64,000 bases of DNA from Chitinophaga sp. LS1 (lineage in GTDB: Bacteria > Bacteroidota > Bacteroidia > Chitinophagales > Chitinophagaceae), in contig NZ_CP128362.1 in NCBI RefSeq assembly GCF_034274695.1, positions 6,388,501-6,452,500 of the forward strand, written 5' to 3'. Positions 53,901-59,892 of this stretch are shown here, in pieces. Under the pieces are notes generated by a model. The model was given only the letters and a program-made list of their open reading frames with translations. It was not told where the DNA came from and searched no databases. Position 1 is the stretch's first letter. Every line of letters begins with the position of its first letter. The position numbers and the translations under genes are program-made.

Positions 53901-54788
53901 AGCTTTTGAGAAGTTAGGCGAAACCGCGTACGTTCGGAAGCTCGCCAATATCTGACTGGTATTGGCCGCATTCACAATCTGGAAAGTCACCCCTGCATAA
54001 ATAAAACCAGACGAACAGGTGTTCGTCATCACATAGGAGCTATCCGCATTTATAAACCAGGCACTAAAGTTATATACCGAACCACGACACAGACCATCTA
54101 CTTCTTTTTGGAAAAATACCGTTGGCGTAGTACTGGAGTTCGCAACCAGCATACCACCACGGGTAGAACCTGTATGATCACTGGTAGTAATCCATTCACC
54201 TCTCAGGTGCGTTGTATTTGAGATCGCATAATAATTATCAGCCGGATAACCAGAAGCCGAGTAAGTATACCCTACCGCAGAAGCCGGGGAATATGCTTTA
54301 CGGGTCGCGGTGGTGGGCAAGGTGCCAAAGTCTTCAGTGAAACCTGGCATCTCCGCATCCCCCCCGCTACAAGTGGTAATCGTACAGTCTACCACGACAA
54401 TACTCTTAGTAGTGGTAACTGTCTTGGTGGTACTACCAGACTTATAACTCGTTGACAGCGTAAAAGTATATTTACCTGTAGCCAAAAATTGCAACGTCAG
54501 CAAATTCGTAAGAGTTAGCTGAGTTGCTTTGACAGAGGAAGCATTCTCCGAATACAGGATATTATAATCAGCCGCAGAATTATTGGGCGTGGTAATGGTC
54601 CAGGTTACCTTTGTTTGTTGGCCACTCGCCAGCTGGGCGTTCATACTGGTAAACTTGATCTGGTCCGCAGTACTACTATTCGTAGACATACAGACCGTAT
54701 CCGGCATGTTAACATACCAGGTTTGAGACCGCGCTATACCAGTAAAAAGCAACAAACAGCCGCATAATAGGATTAGAATCTTTTTCAT
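38979..54788 (-). CDS. giant cell-surface adhesin with Cys-containing Ig-like repeats and type B T9SS sorting domain
   Basis: About 5269 residues from MKKILILLCGCLLLFTGIARS, a clear signal peptide; the ATG 20 codons earlier is rejected for that reason. After an Ig-like start and a jelly-roll-like domain (about 140-360, FTEDFGTLP... DDIQFSYC) come PKD/Ig-like domains. About 36 units of ~86 residues follow (AGPD...C...FTM...W.ITNG.C), including four 605-607-residue super-repeats (about 1102-3526). Five HYR-like domains (about 4236-4742, WTATDNCGN, ITVQDTT) and several Ig-like domains (GNDTAICEG) come next, then the type B C-terminal domain (FTPNGDGNNDTFKP, NRWGQVVF). It is probably a T9SS-exported SprB-like surface filament. 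No PorP/SprF gene is next to it. Confidence 0.9.
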   Translation of the reverse strand: MKKILILLCGCLLLFTGIARSQTWYVNMPDTVCMSTNSSTADQIKFTSMNAQLASGQQTKVTWTITTPNNSAADYNILYSENASSVKATQLTLTNLLTLQFLATGKYTFTLSTSYKSGSTTKTVTTTKSIVVVDCTITTCSGGDAEMPGFTEDFGTLPTTATRKAYSPASAVGYTYSASGYPADNYYAISNTTHLRGEWITTSDHTGSTRGGMLVANSSTTPTVFFQKEVDGLCRGSVYNFSAWFINADSSYVMTNTCSSGFIYAGVTFQIVNAANTSQILASFRTYAVSPNFSKATWQRFGGSFTVPTGVTNVIVRIINNFPGGCGNDIALDDIQFSYCSPIITASILGAASSLKEVLCEGVATTLVSSYTPTNYFTNAEYQWEMSDDGGVTWFDVPFGTANNDTLVITEGELKGTKDVAADYLFRVRIYESGSSSQTCAAPSSSVKITILPMPILYLTKTQVCEGGTVDLQASGGYDYFKWNDTSYVGPDRQITVVSDTTITVYGYITYGVDGGKTCIDSNSATIKKDDKPIVEVAASDTSLCVGSRVTLSIADALAPNGDATKSIRWYKGSSVATGTLLSDYNDQTGMIYNTETLADSSFIVVVTNGTCTVTSAPFIIHLTAVPSPPAGTHVTKCVEDGSNASGTFTMTRSTITGTKGVWTITGISGPGISGDTSSTINFSDYVTLNKNNPAATVTLNNPGITVYLQWTVTATGNSDCVGYAYDTLTLITGATTAYAGPDTTLCGTNNVFTMQANEPDLTLTGDFAETGTWSIVGSSTGVTIDDIHAYNTTVRITNGSYQDVTLAWTINNASGCGTNSDQVVLHYTALPTMTLKPDTVCNTQGYFTMDTTATSGTPTYYSVTGTMSGFSAVPETQITSWPITVPIPTGVAAGVYTFTVNFRSNNGGCTNSTTIKVNVETPPTAPTSVTVSAPSICTSGSSTLTVVGGTLGTNANGTTAGQYVWYAGGCGSGTSIGTGSSITVSVSATTTYYVRVESNGKCGTTACASGTVTVYTAPTTSNAGPAQTHCNDSLFTMAANSASVGAGAWTYTGTATITNTSSPTTTVFVPAGKTATLTWTITNGACTTSSTVLLTNYMQPVTANAGPDSIMQCANSTFTMQATAASPSTATGTWSTFTGSKATITTGMFNNPAATVTLAAGDTATLIWTVTNGTCSSTDYVKLINYATPTTANAGPDSVKQCATPSFTMAATTPTIGTGKWSIKSGTATIGTADSSKVNAVITVATGSTATLYWTVTNGTCSSKDSIVLVNYAMPTTANAGPDSIVQCNNASFTMLATAAAPATAVGTWSTFTGSKATITTGMFNNAAATVTLAAGDTATLIWTVTNGVCSSTDYVLLKNYQAPSTAQAGLDSIKQCANTTFTMSATAASVGVGTWTVSKATATITSPNSTTTTITVPVGDSVMAYWTIVNGTCSTRDSIKLVNYVKPTDAEAGPDQHQCATTTFTMAGNAPSVSTASGMWTKPTGSTATIANPTSPTTTVTLPTGDSTRLYWTITNGACTTTDSVWIVNNLSPAAANAGPDTIKQCNNATFTMSANSPSVSGAWGTWTVVSPSTYTISAAQLNNPTATFSVTAGQTVVLKWTITNIGCTSSDNIVLINYVQPTATSAGSAQQHCSDSLFTLAGSTPMTGATGYWYVRSGTATVTTPTSATSTVIVPAGQTALLRWVITNGACADSASVTLINYMQPVAANAGPDSIMQCANSTFTMQATAASPSTATGTWSTFTGSKATITTGMFNNPAATVTLAAGDTATLIWTVTNGTCSSTDYVKLINYATPTTANAGPDSVKQCATPSFTMAATTPTIGTGKWSVKSGTATIGTADSSKVNAVITVATGSTATLYWTVTNGTCSSKDSVVLVNYAMPTTANAGPDSIVQCNNASFTMQATAAAPATAVGTWSTFTGSKATITTGMFNNAAATVTLAAGDTATLIWTVTNGVCSSTDYVYLKNYQAPSTAQAGLDSIKQCANTTFTMSATAASVGVGTWTVSKATATITSPNSTTTTITVPVGDSVMAYWTIVNGTCSTRDSIKLVNYVKPTDAEAGPDQHQCNTATFTMAANAPSVSTASGTWSKPAGSTATIASVNSPTTTVTIPVGDSSMLYWTITNGVCADVDTVWIVNNNPPANADAGVDTLKHCNYDAFTMTANTPSVAGATGYWSVVSPASYTISAAQLNDPNTTFTVTAGSTVVLSWTITNLGCTTSDNIVLINYEQPTATSAGSAQSHCSDSLFTLASSTPMTGATGYWYVRSGTATVTTPTSATSTVIVPAGQTALLSWVITNGVCADSASVTLINYMQPVTANAGPDSIMQCANSTFTMQATTPAIGTGTWSTFTGSTATITTGMFNDPAATVTLAAGDTATLIWTVTNGTCSSTDYVKLINYATPSTADAGPDSVKQCATPSFTMAATTPTIGTGKWSIKSGTATIGTADSNNVNAVITVATGSTATLYWTVTNGTCFSKDSIVLVNYAMPTTADAGPDSIVQCNNASFTMQATAVAPATAVGTWSTFTGSTATITTGMFNNPAATVTLAAGDTATLIWTVTNGVCSSTDYVFLKNYQAPATAQAGPDSIRQCANDTFTMSATAASVGVGTWTVSKATATITSPNSPTTTITVPVGDSVMAYWTIVNGTCSTRDSIKLVNYVKPADADAGPDQHQCNTATFTMTANAPSVSTASGTWSKPAGSTATIASVNSPTTTVTIPVGDSSMLYWTITNGVCADVDTVWIVNNNPPANADAGVDTLKHCNYDAFTMTANTPSVAGATGYWSVVSPASYTISAAQLNDPNTTFTVTAGSTVVLSWTITNLGCTTSDNIVLINYEQPTATSAGSAQSHCSDSLFTLAGSTPMTGATGYWYVRSGTATVTTPTSATSTVIVPAGQTALLSWVITNGVCADSASVTLINYMQPVTANAGPDSIMQCANSTFTMQATTPAIGTGTWSTFTGSTATITTGMFNDPAATVTLAAGDTATLIWTVTNGTCSSTDYVKLINYATPSTADAGPDSVKQCATPSFTMAATTPTIGTGKWSIKSGTATIGTADSSNVNAVITVATGSTATLYWTVTNGTCFSKDSIVLVNYAMPTTADAGPDSIVQCNNASFTMQATAVAPATAVGTWSTFTGSTATITTGMFNNPAATVTLAAGDTATLIWTVTNGVCSSTDYVFLKNYQAPATAQAGPDSIRQCANDTFTMSATAASVGVGTWTVSKAAATITSPNSPTTTITVPVGDSVMAYWTVVNGTCSTIDSVKLVNYVKPADADAGPDQHQCNTATFTMAANAPSVSTASGTWSKPAGSTATIASVNSPTTTVTIPVGDSSMLYWTITNGVCADVDTVWIVNNNPPANADAGVDTLKHCNYDAFTMTANTPSVAGATGYWSVVSPASYTISAAQLNDPNTTFTVAAGSTVVLSWTITNLGCTTSDNIVLIDYEQPTAVSAGTDQTKCAGSDFVLAGSTPNVTGAIGTWYVRSGSATIATGEEHLPAAHLTLPNDASAELHWVVTNGVCADSAAVILTNYLTPVNADAGAELVKHCSDSAFVMSANEPDVTGAIGEWTFVGTTAAVASDPNDPYTTIFVPAGDSVLAIWSIGNGTCSTSDTVKLVNYMSPTAAAVPADMQQCMTTTFPVTANAPDVPGAIGYWTVVKGNATFPAADLNNSSTTFTVPNGDSAYISWTLTNGICYSADTIKLYNYQQPAQADAGSDSLVQCNNTTFTMAATAPDLATAVGKWSLYPGSAASFNATDSTNIHAVFTLPAGDTATAIWTVTNGVCSSYDMILLKNYEAPAQADAGPDSLKHCNDAVFTMSATAPSLTTATGTWTVSKTTATITNANSITATINVPAGDSVMAYWTITNGACSTVDSIKLVNYQQPTAAAAGTETHQCATSTFTLAANTPDVAGAVGTWTLPTGSTATIAAADVHKPNATISVPEGDSVIATWTITNGVCTSSSTVKLVNDKMPDVANAGSAQTHCSDSAFVMTANTATIGTGTWSFYTGSTATIATADLNNPTAKIFVPAGDTATAIWTITNNSCATSSTVFLKNDMMPEAANAGANQTHCNDSAFIMTATPGAIATSKGTWTVISGTATIAAADLNNPTAKVIVLVNTTAVLQWTLSNGTCTGTPATVTLTNLGPVMGNTISADQTVCTSETPAQLKGTTTLSGGDGTFTYQWQISTTSATNGFSNVTTGTGGTSASYTPGTLTADSVWFRRIVTSGTCSTTISNVVKIRRITTPPVVVSVPAAITTDCVLGKDYTTLFGTPVFSHQPFTNEALTVTYTDNTQTPDACTTIIRRTWTAVDRCGLTTSAQQTITVIDTTAPVFTSTAPADVTVECDQVPAAVNLTANDACLGTLTIAPIETRIDIAGQCTSNYYLIRKWVAVDNCGNASDTLKQTITVRDQTGPVFTVTAPANLTVDCDKVPTAATLTATDNCTPGTITVTPVDTRQSISGAKCSNTYQITRTWTATDNCGNSTVVKQIITVQDTTRPAFSMTLVSDTTVNCDAVPALPTITATDNCSASVKVSVSQTKVFLSTTCSNNYRLTRTWTASDDCGNTATMKQVITVQDTTKPTFTITPPSDTTVSCSAVPTPPSNLSATDNCSATSNVKISYSQTRQSITGACASNYQLIRVWTAKDECGNTNIVRQVITVVDTTKPVMDPAPAAVTVSCGGTIPAAATLYATDNCDGNFPKKATMTTDPYTVDACNGYTITRRWNVSDACGNAAIERVQIITVEACPKPQLDATLPVNCSDNTKFALQLLTKVSKPTFTLQSVYPAGTVTTPKSQTSNVFDLNGATQATFIVTDGVTGCVSDPVTYTLQYVQKPTVNLGNDTAICEGNSVTLDAGAANASAGYTIKWNTGATTQQITVSAAGTYYATVTNNGCSATDSVKVTVNAPPTVDIRDTTICDGMTVKLNAYVQGASYTWSTGDTGPSITVSTAGTYTVDVSLKGCTVTDQATVTVSTPPNVTLTPDTSVCPDQTVMLQVEPDGGSVKWSDGSLTNSIIVSKPGDYWVTVTKNSCVVTDTVTVTNKANISLDLGPDKDICAGGLVVLDATNASAISYLWNDGTTDPIKEVSTPGTYTVTVLDKYCNLTSTDSVKVTVAGIGDISLGNDTTICIGQTLTLSVDAGTGNSIRWQDGATTATYVVTATGYYKVTVYNDCGSVTDDITVTYKQCEAKPDFPNAFTPNGDGNNDTFKPHVNGPMYDYDLRVFNRWGQVVFLSKSQTKGWDGRFQGSLVDVGTYVYLLSYKNTAGGETKIVKGEVTVLR
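44209..51481 (-). repeat. four tandem 1815-1821-bp coding super-repeats
   Basis: Boundaries at 51481, 49660, 47839, 46024 and about 44209 give units of 1821, 1821, 1815 and 1815 bp. Each encodes seven different ~86-residue Ig-like domains in the same order. The last two copies are nearly identical over long runs (for example 45220-45780 against 47035-47595), which points to recent duplication. The final domain of the last copy has diverged. Confidence 0.92.
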
Positions 54789-54961
54789 CTTCGTACTTTT
54801 TGAAAAAAAACTATCAGATAACTTCAGTTTCAGGCTGTTGTAACCCAATGAGCGTTTTCATAATTTTGAGGGCGAAAGTCCATCCTATTAGTTCTGCAGA
54901 TGGCAAGCCGGTGTTTGTAAATGTGTTTCATAGGCCAAAATGATAATTATATACGAACGAG

Positions 54962-54969
54962 CAAATATA
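54962..54969 (-). promoter_or_regulatory. promoter -7 element for the second giant adhesin (TATATTTG)
   Basis: The minus strand reads TATATTTG, an exact TAnnTTTG match, in an AT-rich spacer. The implied leader to the ATG at 54788 is about 165 nt, similar to the ~190-nt leader of the first giant adhesin gene. Apart from this and the next terminator, the 54789-55286 spacer shows nothing else. Confidence 0.5.
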
Positions 54970-55080
54970 AAATAAGTTTGATATATTTTACTATTTTATA
55001 ATTGATAAACTATACTAAAAGCTGACAATCAGTCAGATGCAAGTTTTTAACAAATTGATAACAAAAAATGGAATAAACAC

Positions 55081-55117
55081 AAAAAGCCTTACAAGTCAAT
55101 GACTTATAAGGCTTTTT
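55081..55117. terminator. long bidirectional terminator hairpin
   Basis: AAAAAGCCTTA pairs with TAAGGCTTTTT and, after one mismatch, AAGTC with GACTT around a 3-nt loop. T tracts lie on both strands. It most likely ends the minus-strand transcript of the small lipoprotein gene at 55287. Confidence 0.8.
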
Positions 55118-55286
55118 TAGTATGTAATAATTTTTATAATATAACTTTCAGGAGGTAAGCGAAGTGTTATTTTAGTATTTAAAATGGGTTTATTGTGGTA
55201 GTATATTATCTATTTTTATCAGTATAGGCAATCGTGATATGGGATCTTCCAGTGGTGGGTTTCAATCCATTCAATTCCAGATTGCG

Positions 55287-55604
55287 TTAGCACCACTGTT
55301 CCCTGCTCTGTTGATTGAGCTGGGAACAATATTGTGCAGGAATCTTGTTCCACTGCACATCAGATGCATTGGAACAATAAAGGCCGGCATCTGCTTTTAC
55401 AATTTCAGGTACACTGGCTGACTGATTGGAATCTGCATTGATAGTTAGGATAACGAACTTATCGTCAGCTATATATGCAAAGCCTGGAAAGGTGCCTTTT
55501 ATTGCTATTATTGAATCTGAATTCTTTTCTTTTGTCGCTGAATGACAGGCAGTTAAATACATGCTGATTAACAGGGACAAGGAAACAATTATCGAATGCT
55601 TCAT
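55287..55604 (-). CDS. small lipoprotein of unknown function
   Basis: 105 residues. MKHSIIVSLSLLISMYLTAC is a lipoprotein signal with an LTAC lipobox; the mature part begins HSATKEKNSD. Three more cysteines lie near the C-terminus (GLYCSN, QYCSQL, terminal WC). I recognise no domain. It follows the large glycosidase-like gene on the same strand by 34 nt and may be co-transcribed with it; a strong terminator follows ~170 nt downstream. Confidence 0.6.
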   Translation of the reverse strand: MKHSIIVSLSLLISMYLTACHSATKEKNSDSIIAIKGTFPGFAYIADDKFVILTINADSNQSASVPEIVKADAGLYCSNASDVQWNKIPAQYCSQLNQQSREQWC

Positions 55605-55638
55605 AGGTTTATGGAATAAATTGCGGCGCTAAATTAGT

Positions 55639-58600
55639 TTATTTATTAATACGTTGCAAGGTGATAGCTATCAAGCCGACCACCACATCGTTGGAAAGGG
55701 TCTCTAAGGTGAGGGTTTTCAATTCCTTATGTGCGTCCAATAAAATATCCAGGAGCATACCGGCTCCTCCTTCGATTTCCCGGCCATAAACACCTTTGAT
55801 TTGGAGATCACTGCCAAGGTCCTGAGATACATATCCTGTTTTAAAATGCAGGCGCCAGGGTTTGGGTTGATGCATTTTAAACGCAAGGGTATCAGTGAAA
55901 TAATCCTGTTCTATAGGGCACCAGGTTTCGGGGTTAATCAGGTCCTGTATCTGTTTTGTACCATCTGTGTAAGTAATGGTTACCCGGCCATTTGCAATAC
56001 GGCTTTGCATTGAGTTTGTGCTACCGGCGAGTAACAGGTAGGCACGTTCTGCATGACCATTCAATTTTATCTGAATGCTGTCAGGGTAATTGTCCCATAA
56101 AGAGGTAAATGCGATGTCTTTGGGGGATTCGTTACCCGATACTTTTGCGGTATCGTTTCCAGATTCGTTACCTGATGCTTTTTTGGATGCTTTGCCTGAT
56201 GTGCGAAAAGGCACACCAATATTGGTATTTAATACCGTGTCTTTTCTTAATACGGCATCGTCAATATTAGCTGTGATCTTAGGATGCGTCCACTCTCCTA
56301 TTCCATGCAGGGGAATTTCAAGTGTGGTAAAAGGAGAGCGTGGTGAACGATATTCATTTTTGAAGATGTCAGTAACGGAAGCATTCCATTGTGTATCTAT
56401 GTTGAGTGGCTCGCACAATTCAGGGATGACGTGAGAGAATGCAGTATAAGTTTCATGCCTTGCTGGTGCGGGTTGTACAGATTGTACAAGTTCTACTGGT
56501 TGTACCGGTACTGCTGCCAGCCACGTCATATCTCCCTGTGTGACGGTTTTGAAAGTCGTCTGTTCGCCGGTTATCGACGGTATGACTATATCACTACCCT
56601 CCCATTCAATAACGATATCGGCACTGTAGGCTTGCGTAGTAACAGCTATCAGCGGATAACCGGCTACAGCCTGAGATAGCCGCCATTTGGCCGGTCTGCC
56701 ATTTACCAGTATGCTTTTTATACGATCCTTTTTTGCGGGTACCTGCAATTCAAGTATTGGAAAATGCGTATCAATATGATAAGTATCATAAGTTCCCTCC
56801 TGCTTGTACTGAAAGGTTACATCCGGTGTTTTTAAGGAAGCAAATGGCCATGCTTCAGGAAATCCCGGCCTGATGATAACACGGTTATTCAACGCATCCG
56901 GCCGAATGCCAAATACCCCCTGTATCAGCAAGCGGGAGGCGATCCCAATAGCATCTCCGAAATCCCGGTAACATTCGCCCCTGGCAGCATCGTAAAATGA
57001 AATCTGGCCAAAGTTACCCGGACTATCCCCCAAATACATTCCATCCAATACGGAGCTTTTAAATAGCCTGAAACCTTCTACATTTCTACCGGCGAGGAAG
57101 TATGCCAATGCGGTATGCATCACTTCTGCAAAGGCCACATTATTGGTACTCCATGTATAAGGCATCCAGTTGCTCGTAGAGATAGTGGCATATCCTTCAT
57201 CTTTTAACCCTTTTGCTTTTACAGGGATATGCGGAATTTCTGTATCAATATATCGGGTGGCCTGAAAGGCTTGTATGGCATCAGGTACATCGCTGTCAAT
57301 AGTGTGGTAAATAGTGTATACACCTGCACTTTCATGCAGGCGTTTTAGCCCCATAAAATCCTGGTATTCCGCCCAATGACCTTTATCTTTTAGCCACAAA
57401 CGAGTATTGATTGCTGTAAGTATTTTACCTGCTTCAGTACGATAAGGTTGCGGGTCCTCTCCTATCTTTTCGGCGATGGCGGCTGCCAGTGTATTGGCGC
57501 GGTAATTATAAGCCGATGAATAAGTAACGGCACCTGAATTATAATACATACCATCACTGGCCCATATGCAGGCATAGGCATCATATAAACCATCATTGTC
57601 AGGATCAAAGTTGCGTTTTTCCCAGGCCAGATGTCTGGTAATCACAGGCCAGATCTTTTTTGCATAAGCCAGATCTCCCGTCCATTGCAGGTGCCAGAGC
57701 AATTCGTCGATGTATACCAGGTTCATATCATAATGATGCATCTGATCCGGACGATTTGGATTACGGGCTATATAGCCATTGCTATACATAGGCGTTCCCC
57801 ATTGTTTGACGGCACGTGCCAGATCCAGAGCGGTATCCTGCGCAGGGTGTGGAATGGTATTAGGTACAGTGGTGACCTGACTGGCAGCATAGCCATCAAA
57901 ATGGATCCGGGCACGATCGTGCCAGCCTAAAAAATCACCCGCATAGGCTGCACGCCAACCGGTAAGTGGCATACGCCAACCAATAGCCCCGTGTAACCAG
58001 CTTTTGCCATCCCATATGCCATCAGCAGCCATGACCAATGCACCACCAATAGGATTGATATATGGATCCGGGGTTTCGATCTGAATACGTTCCGCCAGTT
58101 GTAGTCTATCTTTTTCAGTCGCTTCGTAAATAGCAGTGGCATTGGTAGCTGATAATTGCAGGCCATTCAAAAGGATATAACCACTGGTTTTCAACTGACA
58201 GGTACTGGTATATACCGGGTTGTCAGCAGGTTCAAATACACCGGGAGGATCTGCCCCCATATCACCGGAACGGGACAACTTTTGTGCGCGTATTTTCGTG
58301 ATGCCTGCCGAAATCTCACTCCCTGCAGGCATATTATTGTAATCAATTTTCCAGATAGCACCTTCTTTATCATACAAAGCTAATACGGAGATACGCAGCT
58401 CCCCCTTTCCCCATGATTTATCTTTCAGGAAGTAAGTTCTTTTGCCGGCATTGTAACGGGCTTCGCAAAAAGAAGTGGAATCGAGCCATTTGGAGGGCTT
58501 GCCGGGTATATCTATCCAAAAGCCGATATGCTGGCTGTTCTTTTCAATATATGCTGCAAATACGGGGCGATCACTGGTTTCCAGTCTGAAGGCCGTCGGA

Positions 58601-58800
58601 CCTCCGTACAAAGCCCGGGTATACCTGTTTTTACCGTTCATACAGACAAAATCGTGGCCTTCCGGATGGTATTGCAGGGTCCTGGGGGTGCCTCTTTTAT
58701 CGTCGTTATAGGAAGTCTGTTCAATAAAATCACCTGATTTCTGGGCCACTCCTGTATACATATGGAATAACAGGAGCAAACAAATGGTGTAATTCTTCAT
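55639..58800 (-). CDS. DUF4450 / six-hairpin glycosidase-like secreted protein
   Basis: About 1053 residues from MKNYTICLLLLFHMYTGVAQ, a signal peptide. The N-terminal ~220 residues (SYNDDKRGTPRTLQYHPEGHDFVCMNG) look like the DUF4450 domain of Bacteroidota glycosidases. The middle (about 320-650) has the alpha/alpha toroid motifs of six-hairpin glycosidases, such as IDELLWHLQWTGDLAYAKKIWP, RNFDPDNDGLYDAYACIWAS and STNNVAFAEVMHTALAYF. A beta-sandwich C-terminal part follows. It probably cleaves a plant or microbial polysaccharide outside the cytoplasm; the linkage cannot be predicted. A Lys/Ser/Gly/Asn-rich low-complexity insert (KASKKASGNESGNDTAKVSG) lies at about residue 870-900. Confidence 0.75.
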   Translation of the reverse strand: MKNYTICLLLLFHMYTGVAQKSGDFIEQTSYNDDKRGTPRTLQYHPEGHDFVCMNGKNRYTRALYGGPTAFRLETSDRPVFAAYIEKNSQHIGFWIDIPGKPSKWLDSTSFCEARYNAGKRTYFLKDKSWGKGELRISVLALYDKEGAIWKIDYNNMPAGSEISAGITKIRAQKLSRSGDMGADPPGVFEPADNPVYTSTCQLKTSGYILLNGLQLSATNATAIYEATEKDRLQLAERIQIETPDPYINPIGGALVMAADGIWDGKSWLHGAIGWRMPLTGWRAAYAGDFLGWHDRARIHFDGYAASQVTTVPNTIPHPAQDTALDLARAVKQWGTPMYSNGYIARNPNRPDQMHHYDMNLVYIDELLWHLQWTGDLAYAKKIWPVITRHLAWEKRNFDPDNDGLYDAYACIWASDGMYYNSGAVTYSSAYNYRANTLAAAIAEKIGEDPQPYRTEAGKILTAINTRLWLKDKGHWAEYQDFMGLKRLHESAGVYTIYHTIDSDVPDAIQAFQATRYIDTEIPHIPVKAKGLKDEGYATISTSNWMPYTWSTNNVAFAEVMHTALAYFLAGRNVEGFRLFKSSVLDGMYLGDSPGNFGQISFYDAARGECYRDFGDAIGIASRLLIQGVFGIRPDALNNRVIIRPGFPEAWPFASLKTPDVTFQYKQEGTYDTYHIDTHFPILELQVPAKKDRIKSILVNGRPAKWRLSQAVAGYPLIAVTTQAYSADIVIEWEGSDIVIPSITGEQTTFKTVTQGDMTWLAAVPVQPVELVQSVQPAPARHETYTAFSHVIPELCEPLNIDTQWNASVTDIFKNEYRSPRSPFTTLEIPLHGIGEWTHPKITANIDDAVLRKDTVLNTNIGVPFRTSGKASKKASGNESGNDTAKVSGNESPKDIAFTSLWDNYPDSIQIKLNGHAERAYLLLAGSTNSMQSRIANGRVTITYTDGTKQIQDLINPETWCPIEQDYFTDTLAFKMHQPKPWRLHFKTGYVSQDLGSDLQIKGVYGREIEGGAGMLLDILLDAHKELKTLTLETLSNDVVVGLIAITLQRINK

Positions 58801-58845
58801 AACAATACAATATAAAATAAATATTTTTATCATCCATAAATCACT

Positions 58846-59469
58846 ATGATGAAAAGATATTTATTGATTGCCATGTTAGCAGTACTGGCCTGTAATCAAA
58901 CCACACAGCAGGCTGCCACCGGCACAGATTCTATTCCAGCACCACCTATTGCCGCTGATTCGACGAATGTTGATGAAGCAGAAGATTATCCGCATGAAAC
59001 CACTACAGATAGTTCTAAGATTTCAGGTGACTTTAATGGTGATGGAAAAACAGAAGACGTCTGGGCTATCATAACAAAGGCCGGTCATGGTAATCCGGTG
59101 GAGAATGGGGTTGCTGATGAATTAGGGTTACAATTTTCCGATCCTGCATTGCCTCCTGTCAAAATCGGTTGTTGCGAAGTAAGACTGTTCAACGAGGGCG
59201 ACCTGGATCATGACGGGGCTGAGGAACTCACGGTATATCAGGCACCGGAGAATGGGAATGTGTACCAGATGTATACCTATACTTTTAAAAACAATGCCTG
59301 GGTCTTGCTTTATGATCCATTTTTGATTCCTACGGGAGGTGATTATTTATCAGATAAGGAATTGCAGGACAGGGTGGTCATGGAGAATGATACCATTTTC
59401 TATTATGATGTGGATCTCAACTCTGAAAAACAGGAACTGGTGAAAAAACAGGTGATGTTGAATAATTAG
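58846..59469 (+). CDS. lipoprotein with FG-GAP-like calcium loop
   Basis: 207 residues. MMKRYLLIAMLAVLAC is a lipoprotein signal, followed by a Thr/Ala/Asp-rich linker. DFNGDGKTEDVW and NEGDLDHDGAEELTVYQ are calcium-loop motifs of the FG-GAP/VCBS type, so the mature protein may be a small integrin-like beta domain. It is divergent from the glycosidase-like gene across a 45-bp spacer. Function unknown. Confidence 0.65.
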   Translation: MMKRYLLIAMLAVLACNQTTQQAATGTDSIPAPPIAADSTNVDEAEDYPHETTTDSSKISGDFNGDGKTEDVWAIITKAGHGNPVENGVADELGLQFSDPALPPVKIGCCEVRLFNEGDLDHDGAEELTVYQAPENGNVYQMYTYTFKNNAWVLLYDPFLIPTGGDYLSDKELQDRVVMENDTIFYYDVDLNSEKQELVKKQVMLNN

Positions 59470-59520
59470 TGAGAATTCTCCACCTATTCCTCTTTAGCAC
59501 ATCCATAGCGCATTCAGGGA

Positions 59521-59630
59521 GGTAACCCGCCTATAAGCCGCCTATATCCCGCCTATAAGCCGTAGATAACCCGTATCTATATAGATGCGGGTTATCTACG
59601 GGATACCTACGGGTTATAGTCGGAGTACCT
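59521..59630. repeat. 11-bp tandem units forming a large hairpin
   Basis: The left side is five 11-mers from 59527 (CCGCCTATAAG, CCGCCTATATC, CCGCCTATAAG, CCGTAGATAAC, CCGTATCTATA). The right side mirrors them as GTTATCTACGG, GATACCTACGG and GTTATAGTCGG. The central 40 bp (59561-59600) form a near-perfect stem with CGTAGATAACCCG arms. It lies in the gene-free 59470-60124 stretch. Confidence 0.75.
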
Positions 59631-59643
59631 TTATGTTTAAAAC

Positions 59644-59829
59644 GGGAATATATCATTGTTTGTGATTGGAATAGCCCAATGATTGAACCCAGGAATATAT
59701 CTATGGTTTATGGCCGAAATCGCCCTATGATCTAATTGGGAATCTGCTATCTGTGTAGCCGAAATCCTCCTATCATCCAACTGAAAATCCACTATTAGTT
59801 ACCACTGAAATCCATCAATGATCCAACTG
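59644..59829. repeat. four degenerate ~47-bp tandem repeats
   Basis: Four copies start near 59644, 59691, 59739 and 59784. Shared blocks include GGAATATAT(C)TAT, a central CCGAAATC, and an ending like ATGATCCAACTG. They are diverged but clearly aligned. No ORF explains them. Confidence 0.6.
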
Positions 59830-59892
59830 GGCATTCAGACCGTTTATCGCTCATGATAAAAATCCTAAATATCAAAACGCTTTGCTCATTTT

